A DNA stretch of 18,444 bases from an uncultured Candidatus Saccharibacteria bacterium (GCA_938030585.1 CALHIA010000074.1:1-18444); one strand, 5' to 3'. Numbered from the stretch's first letter, positions 1-6,086 are shown. Numbers and translations: made by a program. The notes: generated by a model from the letters alone, not told the origin.

Positions 1-1
1 C

Positions 2-700
2 AAAGCTCATCATATTTTAATCCATCATATCGGCGATGACGCTAGGATTTATAAAATCGAAGAGCAAAATATTCCAATCAAGGATAGCGAACCAGATAAA
101 ACCGACGATTCGGAAGATTCAGATAATCCAAGCAATTCAGGCGACCCCAATAAGACAAACGGTTCGAGCAATCCGAGCAGCCCAAGTAGTCCAAGTAATC
201 CGAATGACTCCACCAATCCAGACCCTTCCGAGACACCGAAACCACCAGAAGAGCCTGAAGACAATCATTTTGGCGACCTACTTCGAGAATTAGATATTCT
301 GAAACATAATGCCTTTTCAGAACAAACTGAAAATCTTACAGACCGACTCCGTGGCATTTTTAATAAAAAGTCCGAAGATAAAAAGGAATCCGAAGATAAA
401 AAGGAGCCAGAGAGCGGAAAGCCCGATAAGCAAAAAACTGATAATAAATCTAAACCAGATAAGCATTCTAATTCCGAGAAAAATAATGAAAACCATAACA
501 ATAACTCCGATACCCCTAACACAGAAAATCACCAAGAAGATCATTCATCTCATCCGAGCATAGAATCAAAAGAAAAATCCAATCATCAGACGCAGTCAGA
601 CTCAAAAACTAATCAAGATAAAGAAGTTAAAAAACTTATTCCAGCCGTACCTGACTCTGGCATGCCTAGATATCTTAAGAGAAGACTGTATTCTAAATAG
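2..700 (+). CDS. C-terminal part of a low-complexity, probably surface or secreted protein (5' end outside window)
   Basis: Reading frame 2 is open from the window edge to a TAG at 698-700 (232 codons), with no start inside, so the gene begins upstream. I do not recognise it. The first ~27 residues (IGDDARIYKIEE region) look like the end of a folded domain. Then comes a Ser/Asn/Asp/Pro-rich linker with SNPSSPSSPSNPND-like repeats, and a short helical-looking segment (HFGDLLRELDILKHNAFSEQ). After that there is a long Lys/Glu/Asn/Ser/His-rich tail containing a tandem KKSEDKKESEDKKEPE stretch, and a basic end (MPRYLKRRLYSK). Such composition is typical of extracytoplasmic linkers or wall-associated tails, but this is inference. 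The end carries VPDSG, which resembles a sortase-like VPxTG motif, but no hydrophobic segment follows, so sortase anchoring is not supported. The antisense ORFs over this stretch are shadows of its biased codons. Confidence 0.75.
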   Translation, partial: KAHHILIHHIGDDARIYKIEEQNIPIKDSEPDKTDDSEDSDNPSNSGDPNKTNGSSNPSSPSSPSNPNDSTNPDPSETPKPPEEPEDNHFGDLLRELDILKHNAFSEQTENLTDRLRGIFNKKSEDKKESEDKKEPESGKPDKQKTDNKSKPDKHSNSEKNNENHNNNSDTPNTENHQEDHSSHPSIESKEKSNHQTQSDSKTNQDKEVKKLIPAVPDSGMPRYLKRRLYSK

Positions 701-738
701 ATGTGTTAAAATACAACATCTTAAACTTCTGTCAAGAA

Positions 739-930
739 TTACCGAGAAGACAAGTGATAGTGGTCGCCATATTCACAACGATACACTGAAAGAGCCGGCG
801 CGTGGTAATCATGCGCCGCCACCATAGCGGCCACCTCGGCTTCTTCACGAGTCCTGTAACAGATTTTCTGTGAATCACCCACCCAGCACTTTTCCGGCAT
901 AATAATATTATTGTTTAACTTTTTTCTCAT
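739..930 (-). CDS. Small conserved-looking protein (63 aa) with a Y-R-C...H-Y-H-L C-terminus
   Basis: 63 codons, ATG at 930-928 and TAA at 741-739. The core CYRTREEAEVAAMVAAHD followed by VYRCEYGDHYHLSSR resembles, from memory, a widespread group of very short actinobacterial, phage and Patescibacteria proteins ending in YxCxxCxxWHLT, thought to be small metal-binding or nucleic-acid-associated domains. Here the second Cys of the CxxC pair is Gly (CEYG), so a zinc knuckle would need Cys13 or Cys21 of the longer frame, or would be absent. A promoter (TAGACA at 966-961, 16-nt spacer, TATAAT at 944-939) ends 8 nt before the ATG. This predicts a leaderless transcript and supports the long start; an internal ATG at 900-898 (MPEKCW) has no Shine-Dalgarno. 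The gene diverges from nrdD and shares a ~190-bp intergenic region with it. Function unknown. Confidence 0.7.
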   Translation of the reverse strand: MRKKLNNNIIMPEKCWVGDSQKICYRTREEAEVAAMVAAHDYHAPALSVYRCEYGDHYHLSSR

Positions 931-938
931 CTCTGAAT

Positions 939-966
939 ATTATACATCTATAACATAAAATGTCTA
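939..966 (-). promoter_or_regulatory. Promoter of the 63-aa gene, predicted leaderless
   Basis: On the minus strand, TAGACA (966-961) is followed by 16 nt and TATAAT (944-939). Only 8 nt separate the -10 from the ATG at 930, so transcription should begin at or within a base or two of the start codon. It is oriented away from the nrd promoter; the -35 lies about 27 bp from the nearest NrdR-type box, so joint control is possible but not shown. Confidence 0.55.
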
Positions 967-987
967 AATAATACAACCAATTTTATG

Positions 988-1016
988 TTGACACGCTACA
1001 TATAGCGTTATAGAAT
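988..1016 (+). promoter_or_regulatory. nrdDG promoter
   Basis: TTGACA (988-993), a 17-nt spacer and TAGAAT (1011-1016) form a near-consensus sigma70-type promoter, with transcription expected at about 1023. The spacer is almost exactly filled by the first NrdR-type box (993-1008), and the second box (1025-1040) begins at the predicted start site. A repressor on both boxes would block polymerase directly. The leader to the nrdD ATG is about 100 nt and includes the Shine-Dalgarno AAGGAG at 1106-1111. Confidence 0.75.
993..1008 (+). promoter_or_regulatory. NrdR-type box 1
   Basis: ACGCTACATATAGCGT has perfect inverted arms (ACGCTA/TAGCGT) and matches the known NrdR box pattern acaCwATATaTwGtgt at 13 of 16 positions. 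It lies between the -35 and -10 of the nrdDG promoter. NrdR is the zinc-finger/ATP-cone repressor of ribonucleotide reductase operons and binds paired boxes about three helical turns apart. Confidence 0.8.
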
Positions 1017-1024
1017 AAGCATAG

Positions 1025-1040
1025 ACACTATATATAGCGT
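1025..1040 (+). promoter_or_regulatory. NrdR-type box 2
   Basis: ACACTATATATAGCGT matches the NrdR box consensus at 15 of 16 positions. Its start is exactly 32 bp after that of box 1 (993), the spacing typical of paired NrdR boxes, so both dimers would sit on the same DNA face. It overlaps the predicted transcription start. Confidence 0.85.
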
Positions 1041-1047
1041 AATTGCC

Positions 1048-1063
1048 AAAACATATATAGCGT
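1048..1063 (+). promoter_or_regulatory. Possible third, degenerate NrdR half-box
   Basis: The right half (CATATATAGCGT) is the same as in the two upstream boxes, while the left half is A-rich and lacks the ACAC arm. It begins 23 bp after box 2, about two helical turns rather than three. It may be an accessory site or a decayed copy. Confidence 0.45.
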
Positions 1064-1122
1064 AAAAAGCAAACAAAAATAACTAAAAGAGAAGATTGTT
1101 AGAATAAGGAGATTTATTTTTT

Positions 1123-3465
1123 ATGCTCAAAAAAGTTGTCAAAAGAGATGGAAAAGTGGTCCCATTTGATATTGAAAAAATCACTAACGCTATTAAAAAG
1201 GCTGGTGCTGCCACTGAAGAATTCAAAGAAGAACGCGCCAAACGCCTAGCTGAAAAAGTTGTTTCAGAATTTGAAAAACTTGACCAAAAGAAAACCCCAT
1301 CCGTCGAACAAATTCAAGATATTGTTGAAAAAATTCTCATGGAATCAAGTTATAAGAAGACCGCCAAAGCTTATATTTCTTACCGCAATGAGCGCACGGT
1401 TCGCCGCATGGCTCAAACCAGCCTCATGGATGCCTATCGCACCATTGCTGTGCTCGATGCTAAACAAAATTCAGACATTAAGCGTAGTAATGCGAACGTC
1501 GACGGTAACTCCGCCATGGGTAAAATGCTTCAATTTGGTGCCGAAGGTGCTAAGTTTTTCGCCAAATCCGTTCTCATGGAACCACGTTTTGGTGCCGCTC
1601 ATGACCGTGGCGATATCCATATTCATGACCTAGATTTCTATGCCACCGGTACATTAACTTGCTGCCAAACTGATCCATTAAAACTCTTTGCTAATGGCGG
1701 TTTTAATACCGGACATGGGCATCTCCGTACGCCAAACTCTATTGGTTCCTATGCTGCACTCGCTGCTATTATTCTTCAAGCCAACCAAAATGAACAGCAC
1801 GGCGGCCAAGCTATTCCAAATTTCGATTACGCCATGGCTCCCGGTGTCGACAAAACTTTTAAGAAAACCCTCCGCGCTAATCTTAAAAAATATAACGAAT
1901 TCTCCGGTAAAAAAGTTGATATAACCATTCCAGAAGATATTAAATACGGCGACGAAGAAACCCTAAAATCTCTCAAGATTCCAGCTATTATCATTGATGA
2001 AGCAAAGAAGGATACTGAAAACCAAACTTTCCAAGCTATGGAAGGCTTCATCCACAACCTTAACACTATGCATTCCCGTGCTGGCGCCCAAGTCCCATTT
2101 ACCTCTATTAATTTCGGTACCGACACTACCGAATCTGGTCGTCTTGTCTCCAAGATGCTACTTGAAGCCACCGAACGTGGTCTTGGACGTGGTGAAACTC
2201 CAATTTTCCCAATCTCAGTCTTTAAAGTTAAAGAGGGAATTAATTACAACCCAGAAGATCCGAACTACGATCTCTTCAAACGCAGTATGGAAGTCTCCTC
2301 TAAGCGCCTCTTCCCAAATTTCACCTTTATTGACGCTCCATTTAATATTAAATATTACAAGAAGGGTGACTATAATACCGAGATTGCTACCATGGGTTGC
2401 CGTACTCGCGTTTTCTCCTCTATTTTCCCAGAATCCGATGGCGTTGCAACTAGCCGTGGCAACCTATCTTTTACCACCATTAATCTAGTTCGCCTTGGCA
2501 TTAAGCATGGCATCGCACTCAAAGAGCGTAAAACCGCAGACTGGAAAGGCTTCTATAAGGAACTCGACGAATTGATGGACCTAGTTGCCGACCAACTACT
2601 CGAACGATTTGAATTCCAAGCTAATCAACACGTCCGTAACTTCCCATTTCTCATGGGTGAGGGGAACTGGTTTGGTAGCGAAAAACTCGGACCAGACGAT
2701 ACCCTACGCGATGTAATCAAGCACGGCTCACTTTCTATTGGCTTTATCGGCGTTGCCGAAACTCTCAAAGCTATGCTCGGCAAACATCACGGCGAAGACG
2801 AAGAAGCCAGAAAGAAAGGTCTCGAAATTATCGAACATATGACCAAGCGATGTGATGATTATAGTAAAAAGTATCATCTCAATTTCACACTCTTTGGTAC
2901 CCCAGCCGAAGGTCTCGCCGGACGCTTTACTAAAATGGACCGCAAGGAATTTGGCCTCATTGAGGGCATAAATGACCGTGATTACTATACCAATTCTTTC
3001 CATGTTCCAGTTTACTTCCCAATCTCAGCTTTTGAAAAAATCGAAATTGAAGCCCCATATCATGCCCTCTGTCCAGCTGGACATATTTCCTACGTCGAAC
3101 TCGATGGCGACCCTTCACAAAATATTGAAGCCTTCGAAGCTGTCATTCGTAAGATGCACGACTCTGGAATTGGCTATGGTTCCGTCAACCACCCAGTCGA
3201 TCGCGACCCAGTCTGTGGCTTCTCTGGAATTATTCCAGGTGAACGCTGCCCATCATGTGGTCGTCTCGAAGGAGAGATTCCTTTTGAACGCCTTCGCCGC
3301 ATCACCGGCTACCTTGTTGGTTCACTCGATCGTTGGAATGATGCGAAGCGTGCTGAAGAGCACGACCGTGTCAAACATAACGTCTCTGGCACTTATACCA
3401 AATCCGAAAAAGCCGCTCGCGAACACGCCAAACATACCGCTAAATCCTCTCTAGGAAAGGCTTAA
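1123..3465 (+). CDS. nrdD: Anaerobic (class III) ribonucleoside-triphosphate reductase
   Basis: 780 residues, ATG with Shine-Dalgarno AAGGAG 11 nt upstream. NrdD reduces ribonucleoside triphosphates to deoxynucleotides using an oxygen-sensitive glycyl radical made by NrdG. Residues ~1-95 form the ATP-cone allosteric domain (KVVKRDGKVVPFD ... YISYRNERTVRR). The reductase barrel carries the active-site cysteines in TGTLTCCQ (Cys180/Cys181) and in MGCRTRV (Cys426). The glycyl radical residue is predicted at Gly729 in RITGYL, followed by the familiar WNxxK and HDR sequence. The zinc-binding module before it is DPVC...CPSC (Asp695, Cys698, Cys709, Cys712). Most family members have four Cys there, so one ligand is replaced or lost. 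The tail after Gly729 is 51 residues, longer and more Lys/Ala-rich than I expect. nrdG begins at the base after the TAA, so the two are translationally coupled. Expression is probably repressed by NrdR. Confidence 0.97.
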   Translation: MLKKVVKRDGKVVPFDIEKITNAIKKAGAATEEFKEERAKRLAEKVVSEFEKLDQKKTPSVEQIQDIVEKILMESSYKKTAKAYISYRNERTVRRMAQTSLMDAYRTIAVLDAKQNSDIKRSNANVDGNSAMGKMLQFGAEGAKFFAKSVLMEPRFGAAHDRGDIHIHDLDFYATGTLTCCQTDPLKLFANGGFNTGHGHLRTPNSIGSYAALAAIILQANQNEQHGGQAIPNFDYAMAPGVDKTFKKTLRANLKKYNEFSGKKVDITIPEDIKYGDEETLKSLKIPAIIIDEAKKDTENQTFQAMEGFIHNLNTMHSRAGAQVPFTSINFGTDTTESGRLVSKMLLEATERGLGRGETPIFPISVFKVKEGINYNPEDPNYDLFKRSMEVSSKRLFPNFTFIDAPFNIKYYKKGDYNTEIATMGCRTRVFSSIFPESDGVATSRGNLSFTTINLVRLGIKHGIALKERKTADWKGFYKELDELMDLVADQLLERFEFQANQHVRNFPFLMGEGNWFGSEKLGPDDTLRDVIKHGSLSIGFIGVAETLKAMLGKHHGEDEEARKKGLEIIEHMTKRCDDYSKKYHLNFTLFGTPAEGLAGRFTKMDRKEFGLIEGINDRDYYTNSFHVPVYFPISAFEKIEIEAPYHALCPAGHISYVELDGDPSQNIEAFEAVIRKMHDSGIGYGSVNHPVDRDPVCGFSGIIPGERCPSCGRLEGEIPFERLRRITGYLVGSLDRWNDAKRAEEHDRVKHNVSGTYTKSEKAAREHAKHTAKSSLGKA

Positions 3466-3981
3466 ATGCCGTCCCGCGTCCCTGGTTCCGGTAAAACCCA
3501 TATCCGTCTTTCCGGCCCGATTGAGCATGATAGTATCGTCAATGGCTACGGATTACGCGCCGTGATTTGGACTCAAGGTTGTTTTATTCACTGTGAAGGT
3601 TGCCAAAATCAAGAAACCTGGGACGAAGAGGGTGGGGTTCTTGTCGATATTGAAGATATCAAACAAGAGCTCCGCTCCCTTAAGGGGCAAACCGGCCTCA
3701 CTTTCTGTGGTGGGGAACCGTCACTTCAAGCCGAAGCCTGTATTGAAATCGCCAAATTCGTCAAGGAAGAGCTCGGCTGGAATGTCTGGTCATTTTCTGG
3801 CTACGCTTATGAAGAAATTAAGGCAAAGCAAAACGATCAATGGGAGTTTTTCAAAACCCTCGATGCCCTGATTGATGGACCATTCGTCCTTGCCCAGCGT
3901 GACCTCACCCTAAAATTTCGAGGCTCTAAAAACCAGCGCCTACTTCATCTCAAAAACGGTGAAATTACCAGCATCGAATAA
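3466..3981 (+). CDS. nrdG: Anaerobic ribonucleotide reductase activating protein (radical SAM)
   Basis: 171 residues. NrdG uses a [4Fe-4S] cluster and S-adenosylmethionine to generate the glycyl radical on NrdD. The cluster motif CxxxCxxC is Cys39/Cys43/Cys46 (GCFIHCEGCQN), and the SAM-contacting GGEP motif is at residues 82-85. WTQGC before the cluster and LIDGPF near residue 140 are also family-typical, as is the length. The ATG directly follows the nrdD stop (TAAATG), with AGGAAAGG in the end of nrdD as ribosome-binding site, so NrdD and NrdG are made together from one mRNA under the NrdR-type boxes. No clear intrinsic terminator follows before the convergent TetR-family gene. Confidence 0.96.
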   Translation: MPSRVPGSGKTHIRLSGPIEHDSIVNGYGLRAVIWTQGCFIHCEGCQNQETWDEEGGVLVDIEDIKQELRSLKGQTGLTFCGGEPSLQAEACIEIAKFVKEELGWNVWSFSGYAYEEIKAKQNDQWEFFKTLDALIDGPFVLAQRDLTLKFRGSKNQRLLHLKNGEITSIE

Positions 3982-4064
3982 TACCACCAAAAAGTCTTCC
4001 AGTTTTTAGTACTTTAGATTCTACTCCTAAAATACAGTTTTCACCAAAATTTAACGCCCCTACC

Positions 4065-4634
4065 TTAAGCCAGATTTACATAAAACTTTGGGGCATTTTT
4101 CGTCAAATACACCAAATTCCGCGCGTGCTTCACGATAAAATTTTTGTGATATTTCTCGCGGCGCCAACGATATAGCTCTGCCACTAAATCCGCAAGAAAA
4201 TGGTCATAGATTGCCTCCATCAGTTCCGGCTCGTAGCGATTCCAAAAACGATAAATTAACATCTTAAATTCCACTCGAAACAGCGTCAAATTCATCATTT
4301 TATGAAAATCCATCTGCATCAACTCCAAACGATTTTCTTTATATAAAAAAATGAACAATTTTTCATAAAATTGTTCCATGCTCATTTCTAATTGAAAATT
4401 TGTTTTTACTTCATCCTCCAAATGCTTCAAGAAAATGGCGCGATTCTTATTCATTAAATCTGCCAAGTTACGATAATGATCATAAAATGTTGACTCCGCA
4501 ATCTTAGCCACTCTAGTAAGCTCGCGTATTTGAACTTCAGCTAAACTTTTATCTCTTGATATGCTTGCCAAAGCATTAAAAATTTTTCGTTCGGTTCTTT
4601 GATATACCCGATTTTTAACATGCTTTCTGCCCAT
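4065..4634 (-). CDS. TetR/AcrR-family transcriptional regulator
   Basis: 189 residues, ATG at 4634-4632 with a Shine-Dalgarno-like CGGAGAG. The N-terminal domain has the TetR_N layout, with a helix-turn-helix at about residues 34-55 (IRELTRVAKIAESTFYDHYRN); the STFYxHYxN turn is characteristic. The C-terminal part is helical, rich in Phe/Tyr/Met, and would hold the ligand pocket and dimer interface; the ligand is unknown. An extended -10 (TGCTAAAAT, 4668-4660) lies just before the ribosome-binding site. The upstream same-strand neighbour is a polytopic membrane protein, separated by a strong terminator. That gene's promoter carries a 20-bp imperfect palindrome (5371-5390), a reasonable target for this repressor, though the pairing is inference. 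Confidence 0.85.
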   Translation of the reverse strand: MGRKHVKNRVYQRTERKIFNALASISRDKSLAEVQIRELTRVAKIAESTFYDHYRNLADLMNKNRAIFLKHLEDEVKTNFQLEMSMEQFYEKLFIFLYKENRLELMQMDFHKMMNLTLFRVEFKMLIYRFWNRYEPELMEAIYDHFLADLVAELYRWRREKYHKNFIVKHARNLVYLTKNAPKFYVNLA

Positions 4635-4659
4635 CTTTTTCTCTCCGGATTTTATTTTT

Positions 4660-4668
4660 ATTTTAGCA
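4660..4668 (-). promoter_or_regulatory. Extended -10 promoter of the TetR-family gene
   Basis: TGCTAAAAT on the minus strand, about 25 nt before the ATG, with the Shine-Dalgarno CGGAGAG in between. No convincing -35 is visible. The same core recurs upstream of other genes here (5967-5975 plus; 17138-17130 minus). Confidence 0.4.
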
Positions 4669-4701
4669 TAAGCATTTCAAAATAAAACCTCCTAAAAAGA
4701 A

Positions 4702-4729
4702 AAATAGCACTCCACTAGGAGTACTATTT
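4702..4729 (-). terminator. Intrinsic terminator of the membrane-protein gene
   Basis: On the minus strand a 12-bp stem (4729-4718 with 4713-4702, one G-T pair, 4-nt loop) is followed by a T-rich run (TTCTTTTT, to about 4694). The stop codon of the membrane-protein gene (4726-4724) lies inside the stem. It separates that gene from the TetR-family gene downstream, which has its own promoter. Confidence 0.85.
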
Positions 4730-5332
4730 AAGAGCTTCATCTATGATAAAAGACATAATCATGGATTGAACATAACAAAGAAAGGCCGCCAAAAATATCG
4801 TTAGAGTTATCGCTAGTACATTATTAAAGTTAGCTCCAAACACCATGATAATTGGCATTCCCACCAGGGTAACAAATCTTGCATTAGCTATAGTAAATCC
4901 TACATTAGCTATTTTTTTCGCAAACCCAGGCAATCTAGGGCAATACCTTTGGGCTGTTACGATACTCCTAGCATTGTCTTGAACTGTAGTCATAATTGTG
5001 CCAATAATTATAACTAACAGTATCCAAAAGTCCACCATTGAAACTAGCACCATCCAGATAAACGCGTTAAATACCATATCGGAAGCAACTACCATTATCG
5101 CACCCAACTTATTATCACCGAGAAAAACTAAAAGATCATACTCGTAGATTATCGATCCCCCGACGATAAAATTTACATTCCACATAACACTAACTAGTAA
5201 AATTGCTGCCCAAAATGGCAACACTCCTAGCAGTAAGCCCGCTATCACTACACACGATAAAAGCCTTGCTATTATCAGTGTGCGAATTTCGGCATTTAGT
5301 ATCTGTTTTTTCTCTTTCCAATCTTTTTCCAT
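4724..5332 (-). CDS. Polytopic membrane protein of unknown function
   Basis: 202 residues from the ATG at 5332-5330, chosen because AAGAGGAGG lies 7 nt upstream; an in-frame ATG ten codons earlier (5362) has no ribosome-binding site and would place the Shine-Dalgarno inside the coding sequence. The protein has a short charged N-terminus and about six hydrophobic segments (roughly residues 19-38, 40-62, 76-97, 99-117, 148-167 and 172-197). A polar loop between the fourth and fifth contains DNARSIVTAQRYCPRLPG. I recognise no family. Context suggests a regulated inner-membrane function. Its promoter is near-consensus with a palindrome at the transcription start, it is followed by its own terminator and a TetR-family gene, and it diverges from a small structured transcription unit. 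Transport, drug or stress resistance, or immunity to the divergent 59-aa product are possible but unsupported. Confidence 0.8.
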   Translation of the reverse strand: MEKDWKEKKQILNAEIRTLIIARLLSCVVIAGLLLGVLPFWAAILLVSVMWNVNFIVGGSIIYEYDLLVFLGDNKLGAIMVVASDMVFNAFIWMVLVSMVDFWILLVIIIGTIMTTVQDNARSIVTAQRYCPRLPGFAKKIANVGFTIANARFVTLVGMPIIMVFGANFNNVLAITLTIFLAAFLCYVQSMIMSFIIDEALK

Positions 5333-5370
5333 ACGGAAACCTCCTCTTAAAGAACTACTCAAAAAGTCAC

Positions 5371-5390
5371 ACTAATTAATATTAATCAGT
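5371..5390. promoter_or_regulatory. Operator candidate: 20-bp imperfect palindrome
   Basis: ACT-A-ATTAATATTAAT-C-AGT: 18 of 20 positions are symmetric, with a perfect 12-bp core. It starts immediately at the predicted transcription start of the minus-strand membrane-protein promoter (5425-5397), the usual place for a repressor. The TetR-family regulator encoded next door (4065-4634) is the obvious candidate to bind it. Confidence 0.6.
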
Positions 5391-5396
5391 TCATAT

Positions 5397-5425
5397 ATTC
5401 TACAACTTTTTCGTAATCCTGTCAA
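5397..5425 (-). promoter_or_regulatory. Promoter of the membrane-protein gene
   Basis: Minus-strand TTGACA (5425-5420), 17-nt spacer, TAGAAT (5402-5397). Same hexamers and spacing as the nrd promoter and as the divergent promoter at 5436-5464. Transcription would start near 5390, at the edge of the palindrome. Confidence 0.8.
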
Positions 5426-5435
5426 TTTTTTAACA

Positions 5436-5464
5436 TTGACATATTTATATTTTTATGGTAGAAT
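5436..5464 (+). promoter_or_regulatory. Promoter of the structured small-ORF transcript
   Basis: TTGACA (5436-5441), 17-nt spacer, TAGAAT (5459-5464); start expected near 5471. The -35 elements of this and the divergent promoter are only 10 bp apart, so the two polymerases would compete or be co-regulated. Confidence 0.8.
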
Positions 5465-5538
5465 TAAACCGTCTAATCTAACTAGGATTTAGGTTGACGT
5501 ACGTGAAAATTGCTTATTCATGGAAGGGGGTGTTTTTC

Positions 5539-5718
5539 ATGAGCACTACGATTACCAATGACGTTACTGGCCGAAGATACGATTCCTGGAAAGAAGAGGA
5601 TGTTCGAGCATTCGTCCAAGATTACAGATCTAATCCGAGCGACTTTCAGAAAGCCTGGGATTCAGAAATTAAAGTAATGCTAGATAACGCCGTAACTTAC
5701 GGATGTTATAACGATTAA
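5539..5718 (+). CDS. Small acidic protein (59 aa) inside a structured transcript
   Basis: The ATG at 5539 is preceded by GGAAGGGGGTG (5522-5532), a strong purine-rich ribosome-binding site 6 nt away. The longer in-frame TTG start at 5494 is less likely. The protein (MSTTITNDVTGRRYDSWKEE ... GCYND) is soluble, acidic, and has one Cys near its end and no hydrophobic segment. I do not recognise it. The FVQDYRSNPSDFQKAW segment faintly recalls helical RiPP leader peptides, and YGCYND could be a short core, but no modification enzyme is nearby, so this is weak. It has its own near-consensus promoter and terminator. The RNA around it is highly self-complementary: start codon in a short potential hairpin, stop codon in a 9-bp hairpin, and 5' and 3' flanks pairing over 12 bp. 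It could be a toxin, a regulator, or an ORF carried on a regulatory RNA. Confidence 0.65.
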   Translation: MSTTITNDVTGRRYDSWKEEDVRAFVQDYRSNPSDFQKAWDSEIKVMLDNAVTYGCYND

Positions 5719-5874
5719 TCATCAATTAATCGTACGCAATACCTGTAACTCGGTTATTAAAATTCAATTTGCTGATATCGAATACTAGCTCCCTGAAAAA
5801 CTACTACTCGCTAGTACTCTTCTCCCAAAAGATATCAGCAACGCAACTATTGACCCGCAATTTTCACGCTTTTC

Positions 5875-5900
5875 GGGAGGCTTCCGCCTCCCATTTTTAT
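5875..5900 (+). terminator. Intrinsic terminator of the small-ORF transcript
   Basis: GGGAGGC (5875-5881), TTCC loop, GCCTCCC (5886-5892), then ATTTTTAT: a 7-bp GC-rich stem with a T-run. Confidence 0.9.
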
Positions 5901-5985
5901 GCCTAAATTTTGAGCAAAATTTCATCCACATAAAACCCTATCTTTTTCATCCAAACATACTTTTTGTGCTAAAATTAAAATATCT

Positions 5986-5994
5986 TGCTATACT
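5986..5994 (+). promoter_or_regulatory. Extended -10 promoter for the 85-aa gene
   Basis: TGCTATACT (5986-5994) is an extended -10 with predicted start near 6001 and a ~113-nt leader before the ATG at 6114. A second extended -10 (TGCTAAAAT, 5967-5975) lies 19 nt upstream. No good -35 is seen for either. Confidence 0.45.
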
Positions 5995-6023
5995 TCGGTC
6001 ACTGGCAATGAGAAAATGTTTTA

Positions 6024-6086
6024 GCTTTAAGTATCGTCATTTATACTTTTAGCCAGGAGCCAATAAATCAGGCTCACATAAATGAC
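6024..6086 (+). promoter_or_regulatory. Structured 5' leader with mutually exclusive hairpins
   Basis: Two alternative folds share bases. Fold A pairs 6024-6034 with 6043-6053 (GCTTTAAGTAT with ATACTTTTAGC, 9 of 11 pairs). Fold B pairs 6036-6044 with 6078-6086 (GTCATTTAT with ATAAATGAC, 9 bp) around an inner stem 6057-6061/6071-6075 (GAGCC/GGCTC, 9-nt loop). Fold A consumes part of the 5' arm of fold B. Such layouts are found in riboswitches and thermosensors, but no known class is recognised and the ribosome-binding site (AGGAG near 6103) is outside both folds. Confidence 0.35.

Larger units (their letters stand above)
5471..5900 (+). ncRNA. Candidate structured regulatory RNA carrying the 59-aa ORF
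   Basis: Predicted transcript from the promoter at 5436-5464 to the terminator ending near 5900, about 430 nt. Visible perfect pairings are: 5502-5513 with 5857-5868 (CGTGAAAATTGC and its complement, closing the whole ORF); 5711-5719 with 5725-5733 (9 bp, 5-nt loop, covering the stop codon); 5769-5779 with 5831-5841 (11 bp); and, nested in it, 5783-5789 with 5810-5816 (7 bp, 20-nt loop). The 3' untranslated part (5719-5874) has no other ORF. It lacks tmRNA, RNase P and SRP landmarks. Boundaries are predicted, not measured. Confidence 0.5.

Noticed and set aside
36..563. Several ORFs on both strands across 36-563
   Set aside because: They are shadows of the open frame 2-700; their repetitive Ile/Thr or Ser/Leu/Gly translations follow from the low-complexity real frame.
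660..700. LPXTG-like sortase signal in the first partial gene
   Set aside because: VPDSG is not followed by a hydrophobic segment; only a basic tail remains.
721..741. Tail duplication after the 63-aa gene (TTG...TAA repeated with an 18-nt period)
   Set aside because: Apart from TTG and the stop codon, identity is at chance level.
4056..4100. Possible terminator of nrdDG (GCCCC ... GGGGC then ATTTTT)
   Set aside because: Only 5 bp with a 29-nt loop, and it lies across the convergent gene's coding end; too weak to call.
4724..5332. CDP-alcohol phosphatidyltransferase identity for the membrane protein
   Set aside because: The DNAR stretch and later Asp residues do not form the required DGxxARx8Gx3Dx3D motif.
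5740..5760. A further tail duplication after the 59-aa ORF (GTAACT..CGG..TTAT..TAA)
   Set aside because: Only alignable with several gaps; not distinguishable from chance in AT-rich sequence.
5471..5900. tmRNA or RNase P RNA identity for the structured transcript
   Set aside because: No T-arm or CCA end, no tRNA-like acceptor pairing at the ends, no RNase P core motifs, and it has its own Shine-Dalgarno ORF.
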